Source of the DNA: Planctomycetota bacterium
Lineage (GTDB): Bacteria; Planctomycetota; UBA1135; GCA-002686595
Reading direction: 5' to 3'
DNA length: 64,000 bases
Assembly: GCA_029250885.1 (NCBI GenBank)
Contig: JAQXEK010000051.1
Coordinates: forward strand, 26,015 to 90,014
Position 1 is the stretch's first letter, and every line of letters begins with the position of its first letter. Position numbers and translations under genes: made by a program. Below are positions 55,406 to 63,613 of this stretch, one piece after another. The notes below the pieces were generated by a model. It was not told where the DNA came from, did no database searches, and saw nothing but the letters and a program-made list of their open reading frames with translations.

Positions 55406-56521
55406 TTACTTACGGGTGCGCGAGAAGAACGGCTGGGGTGCCACAAGGCACGCCTGCCGCTTTCCGCGGATGTCCATTTCGAGTTCGGTGCCGACCTCTT
55501 CGTTCCCGAGGAGAACGTAGGCGGTTCCGATGTTTGTGCCGATGGTGGGGGAGACGCTACCAGAGACCAAGTAGCCCACCTCGGTGTCGCCGCGGAAGAG
55601 CTTGTAGCCCTGCCGTGGCACGCGCTTGCCTTCGGTGGTGATACCGATGAGCGTCTGCTTGGGGTTTGCCTTGATCTCTTCTAGAGCCGCGCGGCCAAGG
55701 TAGTCACCCTTCTCTTCCTTGAAGGAAATACCAAAGCCAAGGCCCGCTTCCACGGGGTTGTGGTTGTCGTCAATCTCATGGCCGTACAGGGCCATGCCGG
55801 CCTCGAGGCGCAGGGTGTCCCGTGCGCCGAGTCCGATCGGCTTGAGGCCGTGGGGTGCTCCGACTTCTAGCAGTTTGTTCCAGACGCGCTCAGACTCCGT
55901 GGGCGGAAAGTAGATCTCGAAGCCGTCCTCGCCGGTGTAGCCCGTGCGGCTAATACGCACGCCCTCAATCCCGCAAACGGTACCGTAGTCGAACTTGTAG
56001 TACTTGATCGCACCCACGTCACAGCCCTCGGTGATCTGCTCCAAAATCGCGACGGAATTCTGACCCTGCAGAGCAATCATGTCCAGGTCTTCGCTCTCGT
56101 CGATGACCTCGCAGTCGAAGCCCTCGGCATGCTTGCGCAGGTGCTCGAGGTCGCGCTCGCGATTACCCGCGTTGACCACGATGAATACGTCCCGCTCTTC
56201 CCGGTAAAGCAAGACATCGTCGATGGGGTTGCCGTTCTCCAAGCAGAACAGCGAATAACGAATCGAGCCCACGGGAATCTTCGCGCAGAAGTTCGTTGCC
56301 ACCGTGTCCACCATCCGAATAGCGTCCGGCCCAACCACGTGGTAACGCCCCATGTGTCCAAGGTCAAAGAGCCCACACGCGTTGCGGACGCAGGTCACCT
56401 CGTCCAAGATCGGACCGTACTGCACGGGCATGTGCCATCCCCCGAAGTCGATCATGCGCGCCCCAAGAGCGGCATGAACATCGTGAAGAGGAGTCTGCTT
56501 GAGGGTCTGGGTGTCGGACAT
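55406..56521 (-). CDS. gcvT: Aminomethyltransferase (glycine cleavage T protein)
   Basis: 371 residues. TPLHDVHAALGARMIDFGGW and MPVQYGPILDEV start the family, and RISRTGYTGEDGFEIYFP and RDTLRLEAGMALYGHEI are conserved substrate-site motifs. It transfers the methylene of glycine to tetrahydrofolate. It is first of gcvT-gcvH-lplA on the minus strand. gcvP is not in the window. No Shine-Dalgarno is evident, and I see no glycine riboswitch upstream. Confidence 0.97.
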   Translation of the reverse strand: MSDTQTLKQTPLHDVHAALGARMIDFGGWHMPVQYGPILDEVTCVRNACGLFDLGHMGRYHVVGPDAIRMVDTVATNFCAKIPVGSIRYSLFCLENGNPIDDVLLYREERDVFIVVNAGNRERDLEHLRKHAEGFDCEVIDESEDLDMIALQGQNSVAILEQITEGCDVGAIKYYKFDYGTVCGIEGVRISRTGYTGEDGFEIYFPPTESERVWNKLLEVGAPHGLKPIGLGARDTLRLEAGMALYGHEIDDNHNPVEAGLGFGISFKEEKGDYLGRAALEEIKANPKQTLIGITTEGKRVPRQGYKLFRGDTEVGYLVSGSVSPTIGTNIGTAYVLLGNEEVGTELEMDIRGKRQACLVAPQPFFSRTRK

Positions 56522-57059
56522 GGCGATCGGTCGATGGGAGGGGTGGTCTTGTTCCCTCAGAAAGGTTGCGCAGGGGCGATTTCGAGGGGAAGAGGGTACG
56601 CGATGGGGGGCGAAAGGCCAAGGGGGCGTGACAGTTATCAGGGTGTGGGGGGCGCTGCGCCGGGCATGGCTTTAGGCGCTGCGCGCGGCCGAGACGTGTT
56701 GGGCGTCCGGCGCCTCTTATGCCTGGGGGACCCCGGAATCCAAACTGCTGGAGACGATAGGGATAAAATGAGCGTTTAGGGGGCCTTCCCTGAGGGATTC
56801 CTCCGTCTCCCTGGCGAAAGAGACGCCTTTGGAGGATCGCAGCGTCTAAGGGAGAGGGACGACGAAGTTATCTGTCAGGGTGGAGAAAAGGCGAAGCGCT
56901 CAACCAAGCCAAAGCCGCGCACAGCGCAAAAAGAGCCCAGCGCGGCACCCCCTAAGTTCATGGGGTACGTTTAACCAGAGAGATTTCAGATCATCTCTCC
57001 CCCTAGCCGAAGACACTTTTCAAGCCCATTCAACCCAGAACGGGCGCGCCAACGAACCG
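56522..57059. other. Divergent intergenic region carrying a repeated structured element
   Basis: 538 bases between gcvT (-) and the secreted-protein gene (+). Most of it (56651-56950) is the first copy of the repeated element described separately. The outer parts should hold the gcvT promoter (left) and the promoter or leader of the + gene (right). The + frame stays open upstream of ATG 57060 to 56880 but overlaps the element and looks non-coding. Confidence 0.6.
56651..56950. repeat. Dispersed structured element, copy I
   Basis: About 300 bases homologous to 62580-62890. Shared blocks in the same order: GCGCTGCGCGCGG (56678-56690), GTTGGGCGTCCGG, a GCCTC-loop-GGGAC hairpin (56712-56731), GGGGGCCTT (56779-56787) and a 22-base block (56922-56943). 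A second hairpin, GTCTC-10-GAGAC with outer CCTCC/GGAGG, lies at 56800-56835. The outer blocks are also complementary to each other (12 of 13 between GCGCTGCGCGCGG and 56915-56927), so a transcript could close into one long-range stem. It may be a non-coding RNA, a cis-leader or a MITE-like repeat. Confidence 0.65.
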
Positions 57060-58676
57060 ATGACATTTTCCCTCCGCCCTCTCGCAGCCCGTCCGGCATT
57101 CCTCGCCTTGGCCTCCCTCGCACTCCTAAGTGCGAGCGGTTCGGCCCAGACCGTGCAGGATCCGTTTGCGCCGGGAATGCGCTGGAGCCATGGGGCCGAA
57201 CCGAGCTTGCCTTGGATTCCTAGGGATGTGGCGATGGTCTTGGATGGCGAGTTCAGCTGGGTTGGCGAGGCGGTTGGCTCGCCCGCGGTCACGCTGCTTG
57301 GGGGTACCCACGACGGGAGCCTTGAGACGATCTTTCGCTATCCGCTGCCTAACGCCCTCAATGTGGTCGATGTCGAGGCTGGGCCCGGAATCGAGCACCT
57401 TTACGCGGCCGTGCAGTTCCCTGGCGGCCCCCAGAGCGCCGGCAGGACGACCCAGGTCATGGGCTTTGACGGCTTCCAGAGCAGCTCTCCGAATACATGG
57501 ACGCGCACCTTGTCCCCCGAGGTCAAGGGCGGCGTGCAGCTCGCTGTTGACGGCACCGGGAATGGCATTTTTGTGGCCCGGCACGACCCCTATGCGGGTC
57601 GCATCGACCTCGACCGATTGGATCCAGCCGATGGGGCCAGCCTGTTCAGCACAAGCTTCAGCGCGGGCAGTCTGCGCGGAATCGAAGTCAGCGAGGATGG
57701 CAACCGCGTCCTGGTGGCTTTGGGCGGCGGCTTTCGGCTGCTCGACGGCGGGGGGACGACGCTGATCGCCCAGACCCTTCCGGTGTCGACCGAGGCCTTC
57801 GATCTGTCTGCGGACGGCGCTACCTTCGCCTTTGGCGACCACGCGACGCTGCACATCTTCACCGAAACACCAAGTGGCTACGCCGAGACGATGAATGTGG
57901 TCGAGGGCCCCGAGTGGATGGCTACGAGGCTTGCTGTATCGGACAATGGAAGCGGCCTCGCGGTTGGGTGGTGGAACTTCCAAACTGGCCAGGCGATTCG
58001 TTTCCAGCTTTGGGACCTCGCCGCACAGGCGAAACTGCACGAGGTCACACAGACAGGCCTTGGTGGAGGACTCCAGAACTTTCCCCAGGATGTGGCGATC
58101 TCCCGCGATGGTGATCGCGCCGTGCTCGGGGCGTGGGGCAGCGGTGGCCCCGATCCCCAGCTCATAATGATGGATCGCAATCAGGCCACGCCGATCTTCT
58201 CAACCTATCTGCCCGGTAGCGTGACCGCCCTGGACCTAAACTCTGGCGGCGAGCGATTGATCGTGGCGATGAAGGGGGCCCACTCGAACCAATTTACGAC
58301 CCTAGGCTATGTTCAGGCCTTTGATACGGGCGAGCGCGACCTGCAGTTTGTGGGCGCCACTCGAACCGGCAACACCTTCCAGGTCTCGTCGAAGGACAGT
58401 GGTAGCCTGCAGCACATCTTCGTCTTTGGAACACCCCTCCCTACGGGGGCGTCGAGCCCGCAGACTTTCGGCATCGAAGGGAGCTTGGGGCTTGATCCCC
58501 TTCTTCCCTATCAGCTGTACGCGAAGCCTGCAGACGCCTTTGGTCGCGCGGATCTCGTGGGCATCGTTCCTCCAAGCCCCACCCTTGTGGGCCTCGAAAT
58601 CGGCGTCCAGGCCGTTTTCGTGCGTCCCTTCAACTTGAAGTTTTCGGGCTCGATCTGCCGACCGACTATCCTGTGA
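57060..58676 (+). CDS. Secreted beta-propeller-like protein
   Basis: 538 residues from ATG 57060, chosen because it starts a clear signal peptide (RPAFLALASLALLSASGSAQ). The mature part has repeats with strand-turn patterns such as GIEVSEDGNRVLVALGGGFR, AFDLSADGATFAFGD and DVAISRDGDRAVLGAWGSG, the WD40/YVTN-type propeller style. A separate beta-rich C-terminal module (~440-538) follows. Function unknown; propellers bind proteins or ligands. It lies between two copies of the repeated element. Confidence 0.82.
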   Translation: MTFSLRPLAARPAFLALASLALLSASGSAQTVQDPFAPGMRWSHGAEPSLPWIPRDVAMVLDGEFSWVGEAVGSPAVTLLGGTHDGSLETIFRYPLPNALNVVDVEAGPGIEHLYAAVQFPGGPQSAGRTTQVMGFDGFQSSSPNTWTRTLSPEVKGGVQLAVDGTGNGIFVARHDPYAGRIDLDRLDPADGASLFSTSFSAGSLRGIEVSEDGNRVLVALGGGFRLLDGGGTTLIAQTLPVSTEAFDLSADGATFAFGDHATLHIFTETPSGYAETMNVVEGPEWMATRLAVSDNGSGLAVGWWNFQTGQAIRFQLWDLAAQAKLHEVTQTGLGGGLQNFPQDVAISRDGDRAVLGAWGSGGPDPQLIMMDRNQATPIFSTYLPGSVTALDLNSGGERLIVAMKGAHSNQFTTLGYVQAFDTGERDLQFVGATRTGNTFQVSSKDSGSLQHIFVFGTPLPTGASSPQTFGIEGSLGLDPLLPYQLYAKPADAFGRADLVGIVPPSPTLVGLEIGVQAVFVRPFNLKFSGSICRPTIL

Positions 58677-58969
58677 CAGCATTGCTCTTCATGTAAAAGA
58701 GAGGCCTGGGATGCCCCGGACGCCCATTATGAAGACGCCCAGTTCGGCCTAAGTGGTCGAGCTGGGCGTTCTGCATTCGCGGTTGGATTCATCGGGCTAG
58801 GCCGGAATTTAAAGCTTTGCCCATTTGTCTAGGGTTGCTTTCAGATTCGTGAAAGGGGACGCCGATGTTGCGGCTAGACCACGTCCCACTTGGGACTTCC
58901 CCCGGTCCCCCGCATTTGCTCTCCAGTACCCCCGGCGAGCAGCACCAATCGCAGAAGAAGGAACGAACC
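58677..58969. other. Intergenic spacer with terminator
   Basis: 293 bases. It holds the terminator at 58735-58769 and a 10-base GGGCGTCCGG match (58715-58725 region, minus orientation) to the repeated element. An AAGGAAC-type purine stretch precedes the ATG at 58970. Confidence 0.5.
58735..58769 (+). terminator. Hairpin terminator after the propeller gene
   Basis: Arms 58735-58746 and 58758-58769 pair over 12 positions with one G-T wobble around an 11-base loop, followed by TCTGCATT. It lies ~60 bases after the stop. The T-tail is weak. Confidence 0.6.
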
Positions 58970-61900
58970 ATGAGGTTTGGGAAATTTACGAGTATGTCGG
59001 TTCTTGGATCGGCTTTGTTTTTGAGCGCATGCACTGGCGGCTCTACGTCATCTGGCTCTGCAGGAGGCGCAATCGCCGCCGTCCAGCAGGACCTGACTGT
59101 GGACCCCACTGGCGTGACCACGCGCATCACCTTGCCCAGTGCTCCGGGGACCCTGTCTCCGGCGAACTTCGAAGCCGATGGTGGACAGGTTGCCCTTACG
59201 GTCTCCGTAGTCGGCACCGTTGCCACGGTGACCTGGGATGATCGGGTGACTCCTTCGGACCAAGTTCGCGCTGTGTCGGTGCCAGGTATCACAACGGCCT
59301 ATGCGGCGGTTACCACAAGCGACGCCACCGCTCCTACTTTTGCCGTCTCTAATGGTGTGCAGGCAGCAGGTGTTGGCAACGACACTTTCGATGTCACCTT
59401 TACGGGGCCGCGCTTGGTCGAAGCCGAAGCCGAGGATGTCTCAAACTGGCGTTTGTCCGAGAACGGCGGCGACGTCAACCTGACCGGGTCGGTCTTTGAT
59501 TACGACCCGATCACCGGAACCATGTCCGTCGCCCTGGGCCCAAACGCTGGCTTGCATGCGACCTTCGAGCTGTTCGCACCCGGAGTGCGCGCAGTCTCGG
59601 ATGTGAGTGTCGCGGCAGCGGGCGTCAACGGCGCAGCAGCTGGCGACGCCGTGGCGCCGACCCTTGTGAGCTCTGCCCAGCACCTCGCCTCGGATGAGTT
59701 CGGCCGCTCGGTCGAGTTTGTGTTCAGCGAGGCCCTAGACCCGAACTTCGTGAGTGGTCTCTCGAGCTTCCAAGTTGGCCTCCCGGCCTTTGCTTCGAGT
59801 ATTACCCAGGTTGCGGCCGACACTCTCCGTGTCAGCTTCACCGAGCCGATGGTCCCCACCGTGGACAGCATCACGGTGACGAACCTGGTGGACTTCCACG
59901 GCAATGCTTTTGTAGCGGTTCCCGCGGCGGTGACCCAGGGTAGCAGTGTCGCCAACGACTTTGCGGTGAACCCTGAGGTCCGCACAGTGGAGAACTCCGA
60001 CAACGACGTTGTGGTTGTGGTCTTTGACCAAGCGATCAATCCCGAGGACGCAGAGGACTCAGCACACTGGGACCTGGACATCAACGCGGGCAACATTGAC
60101 CTGTCCGCCCAGGACTTCAACTTCGATCTACTGACGAAGACCCTGACGATCTCGCTGGACGCAGACTACGCCAACGGCAGTAGCTTTGATCTCGCACCCG
60201 CCCCGGGCAACCTACCCCTAGATGTGGATGGCGACTCCTTCGTTGCAACCTTTAGCGGAACGGTCGCAGGCGATGCCGCGCTGCCTACCATAGTCTCTTC
60301 GGTGCAGAATCGCACCGTGGACCCCTCCGGCAGGTTGGTTGACGTCACCTTCTCGGAAGAGATCGAAGAGATCACTGCGGAGACCCTTAGCAACTGGTCT
60401 GTTTCTGGCGGTCCGACTGTGCAGACAGCTGAGCGCATGGCCGACCTGCGCATCGTGCGATTGACCATGGACGACCCCATGATTCCCGGCGACAACACGG
60501 TCTCTGCGGACTTGGTCCAGGACATCGCTGGCAACGCCATGACGGCTGCATCGGGACTCTCCGTGACCAGCTCGGACCTCGTAGAGCCGACCTTCTCCGG
60601 TCAAGTTGCGAGCGCTATCGAAGGCGCGAACAACGACACGGTTACGGTCTCCTTTGACGACAACATGATCGAGTCGGAAGTCGAGGTGCCCACCTCTTGG
60701 TTCTTGGAGTCGCCGGTAGGTTCTCCGCTGGACACGAGTGCTGCGGTCGTCGACTACGACGCAGCCTCGCGGACCGCGACCTTGACCCTTGCCGGTGGCG
60801 GAAACTTCCCGGCCCGGGAAGATTTCTCGGTCGCCATGGTCGGCATGCGCGATATTGGCGGCAACACCGTCGATAGTGCGGTCTCTAGTGGCAACGTGAT
60901 CGCCGAGACGAACTACCCCCAGATCAACATGGTCTGGGTAGATGCCACTGACGATAACGTCGTCCACGTGCGACTGACCGAGCCCGGCGCGCAACTTACC
61001 GACTATTACGACGCGCTCACGAACTCGAGTGCCCTGACGATCTACGAGCTCTTCGACAGCCTCGGCACATCCCTGGGTTACCCCGTGTCCGTCACGGCCA
61101 GCGCCGACCTGCTTCAGGTCAGCATGGACTTTGGCCAGAGCATCGTCGCCGGCATCAACACGGTGAGTGTGCGCGGCTTGACGGACCTGGCACAGAACCA
61201 GCTGTTTCCCAGGGAGAACCTGGTGATCGCGGCACCCGATGTGGTGGCTCCGACCCTCGAGGTTGGCATGTCGAGTGGTCTGACTGTGAGCGGTGAGTCG
61301 AACGACCGCCTGACGCTGGTCTTCGATCGCACCATGTGCCCCTGGGGCATGGACGATGCTTCGAACTACGTGATCGAACTGCTCGGCAATCCGGTCGACC
61401 TGTCCCAGGCAAGCTTCGACTTCGATGGGGACCGCACTGTAGTGATTGACCTCTCTGAAGTCGGCGCAGCGGACCTCTTGACCTCAAGCACTTACGACTT
61501 GTTCGTCACCGGACTCTGCTCGGCCCAAGGTGTGCCCATCGCAGGTACGAGCACGGACTCCCTCGTAGCAGCAGGCGACAGCTTGGTGCCGACCCTCGAC
61601 GCAGGTCGAGTGCGCTTGGACGTCAACGACCCAGCCAATACGATCTTGATCGAGATGAGCGAGGCGATCCGCGCAGATGATGCCGTGGACGAGAGCCTTA
61701 TCGACATTGCAGCCGTCAACCCGGACGCTTCGGTCCGCGCTGGAATGCGGACAGCCCGTGCAATCTTTGTTGGGGGAACCAACATTGGCGACACGGTCAA
61801 CGTGAGCTTCCGCGACCTTGCCGGCAACCTCGGCATTGCGAGTCAGCTTGCGGTGGGCCAGGATGTAGCGGGCCCTGTCGTGACTTCGGTTAGCGGCACG

Positions 61901-62485
61901 ATCCAAGAGGGCCGTGGCGGCGACACCGTCTCGATCACCTTTGACAAGCCCCTGCAGTCTGGAATCGCTTTGAACTCGGCGAACTACACGATTGACCAGG
62001 GTGGCGCTCTCTTTGATCTCAGCGGGCTCGTCCCGGTGTATGTCAGTGGAACCAACACAGTAGTCTTTACCTTGGCCGAGGGACAGGACCTCGACGCTAG
62101 CCAGCAGGTCCATGTGACCGCCACAGGCGTCACGGACTTGTCCGGGCTCCTGATGACCCCTGCCGACGAGCTCGGCGCCGTCAGTGGTGACTCCTCGGCG
62201 CCTGCTCTGGTGGAGGCCTTCGTCAACCTGCGCGTCGATGCAACGGGCCGCTCGATCGACGTGTTGCTTTCCGAAGATGTGGACCCGTCCGTCCTCATTC
62301 TGCCTGTGGCTTGGTCATCGACGGGAGGCCAGTCCGTCATGGCCGTCGAGCGACTGCAAGGCGACGTCTACCGCGTCTCCCTGTTCTCGGCAGCCTTGCC
62401 GGGCGACCAGTTGAGCATCTTTGCTGGCATCGAGGACCTCGCAGGGAACGCTGCTAGCAGTCACTCCGTTGATATCACGATGTAA
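58970..62485 (+). CDS. Large lipoprotein with ~10 Ig-like repeats
   Basis: 1171 residues from ATG 58970. A lipoprotein signal with lipobox LSAC (Cys21) is followed by Gly/Ser/Thr-rich linker. The rest is about ten ~100-residue Ig-like modules of the SbsA/Big type. Two kinds alternate: type A contains GRSVEFVFSEAL or GRLVDVTFSEEI, type B contains NDTVTVSFDDNM or NDRLTLVFDRTM. Several modules end in DIAGNAM-like 'D.AGN' turns. It is probably a surface-exposed adhesin or structural lipoprotein. It has a strong terminator behind. Confidence 0.88.
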   Translation: MRFGKFTSMSVLGSALFLSACTGGSTSSGSAGGAIAAVQQDLTVDPTGVTTRITLPSAPGTLSPANFEADGGQVALTVSVVGTVATVTWDDRVTPSDQVRAVSVPGITTAYAAVTTSDATAPTFAVSNGVQAAGVGNDTFDVTFTGPRLVEAEAEDVSNWRLSENGGDVNLTGSVFDYDPITGTMSVALGPNAGLHATFELFAPGVRAVSDVSVAAAGVNGAAAGDAVAPTLVSSAQHLASDEFGRSVEFVFSEALDPNFVSGLSSFQVGLPAFASSITQVAADTLRVSFTEPMVPTVDSITVTNLVDFHGNAFVAVPAAVTQGSSVANDFAVNPEVRTVENSDNDVVVVVFDQAINPEDAEDSAHWDLDINAGNIDLSAQDFNFDLLTKTLTISLDADYANGSSFDLAPAPGNLPLDVDGDSFVATFSGTVAGDAALPTIVSSVQNRTVDPSGRLVDVTFSEEIEEITAETLSNWSVSGGPTVQTAERMADLRIVRLTMDDPMIPGDNTVSADLVQDIAGNAMTAASGLSVTSSDLVEPTFSGQVASAIEGANNDTVTVSFDDNMIESEVEVPTSWFLESPVGSPLDTSAAVVDYDAASRTATLTLAGGGNFPAREDFSVAMVGMRDIGGNTVDSAVSSGNVIAETNYPQINMVWVDATDDNVVHVRLTEPGAQLTDYYDALTNSSALTIYELFDSLGTSLGYPVSVTASADLLQVSMDFGQSIVAGINTVSVRGLTDLAQNQLFPRENLVIAAPDVVAPTLEVGMSSGLTVSGESNDRLTLVFDRTMCPWGMDDASNYVIELLGNPVDLSQASFDFDGDRTVVIDLSEVGAADLLTSSTYDLFVTGLCSAQGVPIAGTSTDSLVAAGDSLVPTLDAGRVRLDVNDPANTILIEMSEAIRADDAVDESLIDIAAVNPDASVRAGMRTARAIFVGGTNIGDTVNVSFRDLAGNLGIASQLAVGQDVAGPVVTSVSGTIQEGRGGDTVSITFDKPLQSGIALNSANYTIDQGGALFDLSGLVPVYVSGTNTVVFTLAEGQDLDASQQVHVTATGVTDLSGLLMTPADELGAVSGDSSAPALVEAFVNLRVDATGRSIDVLLSEDVDPSVLILPVAWSSTGGQSVMAVERLQGDVYRVSLFSAALPGDQLSIFAGIEDLAGNAASSHSVDITM

Positions 62486-62519
62486 GTGGCGATGAACTAA
62501 GGGATCTGTGACCCCCTCT

Positions 62520-62552
62520 GGAGGCGGATGGCACCTGTTGTCATCCGCCTCC
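62520..62552 (+). terminator. Rho-independent terminator after the Ig-repeat lipoprotein
   Basis: Perfect 11-base arms GGAGGCGGATG (62520-62530) and CATCCGCCTCC (62542-62552) around an 11-base loop, followed by AACCTTTTT. It lies 35 bases after the stop. Confidence 0.88.
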
Positions 62553-62579
62553 AACCTTTTTAAAAAGGGATTGTGAGAC

Positions 62580-62890
62580 GCCACGCTGGGTTTTCCTTGC
62601 GCTGCGCGCGGGGACAACCTGTTGGGCGTCCGGTGTCTCTTTCGCCAGGGAGACTTCGAAAACCGGACGGCCGGGGAGGTTGGGATGGATTAAGCCCCAT
62701 TGGGGGCCTTGCGGGACCCTAGGTCCTTCCTTCTCGAGGTGCCGATGTCGCGGCCAAATAACGGACACCTCAGGGCCAGATGCGAGCTCAGGGGTGGACT
62801 GCCCGCATCCCCTAATCCGCGATGCGCTTCCAAGGAACCAAGCGCCAAGACCCAGCGCAGCGCAAAAAGAGCCCAGCGCAGCGCTCCCAC
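62580..62890. repeat. Dispersed structured element, copy II
   Basis: About 310 bases homologous to 56651-56950 in the same orientation. Shared blocks: GCGCTGCGCGCGG (62599-62611), GTTGGGCGTCCGG (62621-62633), a hairpin (62635-62654), GGGGGCCTT (62702-62710, at the same spacing from the hairpin as in copy I) and a 22-base block (62858-62879) identical to copy I. The 20-base hairpin 62635-62654 is the exact reverse complement of 56805-56824. Another stem (GAGGTG/CACCTC) lies near 62735-62770. Divergence elsewhere with retained blocks suggests selected structure. Confidence 0.65.
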
Positions 62891-63061
62891 ACCCTATTCC
62901 GGGAATGTGCCCAATTTGCAAACCTAGGGGCTTGCTGCCACCGCTAACCAAGGCTATCCTCTCGGGCCAGTTTTTTCACTCGGCCCCATAAGCGTCCCAA
63001 GGCGGATCGCGGGGGCTGAATCGATCCCCAATCTCTTTTAGAAGACTCATCGGAGTTCCCC

Positions 63062-63316
63062 ATGGCACGTGTTTGTGATATCTGCGGCAAGAAGACCCAG
63101 ACCGGTGGCACCATTGCCCGCCGCGGCTTGCCCAAAAAGGCCGGCGGCGTCGGCCTGCGCATCACGGGGCGCACCCTGCGTAGGTTCCGTCCCAACCTTC
63201 AGAACGTCCGCGCTCTTGTGGATGGCAAGGTTCAGCGCATGCGCGTCTGCACCAAGTGCATCAAAGGCAACCGCATCGTGAAACCGAGCGGCGTCAAAGC
63301 GGAAGCCGCTAGCTAG
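63062..63316 (+). CDS. rpmB: 50S ribosomal protein L28
   Basis: 84 residues. ARVCDICGKKTQTGGTIARR and the second CxxC in RVCTKCIKGNRIV are the zinc-type L28 signature. It binds 23S rRNA. GGAG lies ~8 bases before the ATG. It is monocistronic with a strong terminator behind. The four-Cys form is retained here. Confidence 0.97.
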   Translation: MARVCDICGKKTQTGGTIARRGLPKKAGGVGLRITGRTLRRFRPNLQNVRALVDGKVQRMRVCTKCIKGNRIVKPSGVKAEAAS

Positions 63317-63368
63317 CGGAGCGCTTTATTCGGGTTCAGCCTTCGGCCTGGCCCACAACAAAATCATG

Positions 63369-63406
63369 AGCCGAGGCCCGACTGCAATTGCAGTCGGGCC
63401 TCGGCT
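63369..63406 (+). terminator. Rho-independent terminator after rpmB
   Basis: Perfect 17-base arms (63369-63385 and 63390-63406) around AATT, with a five-T run at 63406-63410. It lies 52 bases after the rpmB stop. Confidence 0.93.
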
Positions 63407-63613
63407 TTTTGTCGTATTCCCCGGGCCAAAGAGGGTTGTATAGGGGGGAATTGGTGTTGGATGGACGGTTCAAAACCGGGTTGACCGTGAAAAGATCTGT
63501 ATTTGTAGGGAAAGTGGTTCCCCCTTGGCGCCGATGGTGGGGTCGATGTCATAAACGGCGACTCTAGAGCGCCCATTCCGGTACTTGGACCAAGAACGAA
63601 CAACCTCTCTCCC

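Larger units (their letters stand above)
62486..63061. other. Intergenic region upstream of rpmB with terminator and repeated element
   Basis: 576 bases without a supported gene. In order it holds the terminator of the Ig-repeat gene (62520-62552), copy II of the repeated element (62580-62890) and ~170 bases that should contain the rpmB promoter and leader. Short open frames here overlap the element and look non-coding. Confidence 0.6.

Noticed and set aside
56522..56880. Glycine riboswitch upstream of gcvT
   Set aside because: The GTCTCCCTGGCGAAAGAGAC hairpin vaguely recalls the aptamer end, but the CCGAAGG and CTCTCAGG cores are not both present on the minus strand, and the same hairpin recurs near rpmB.
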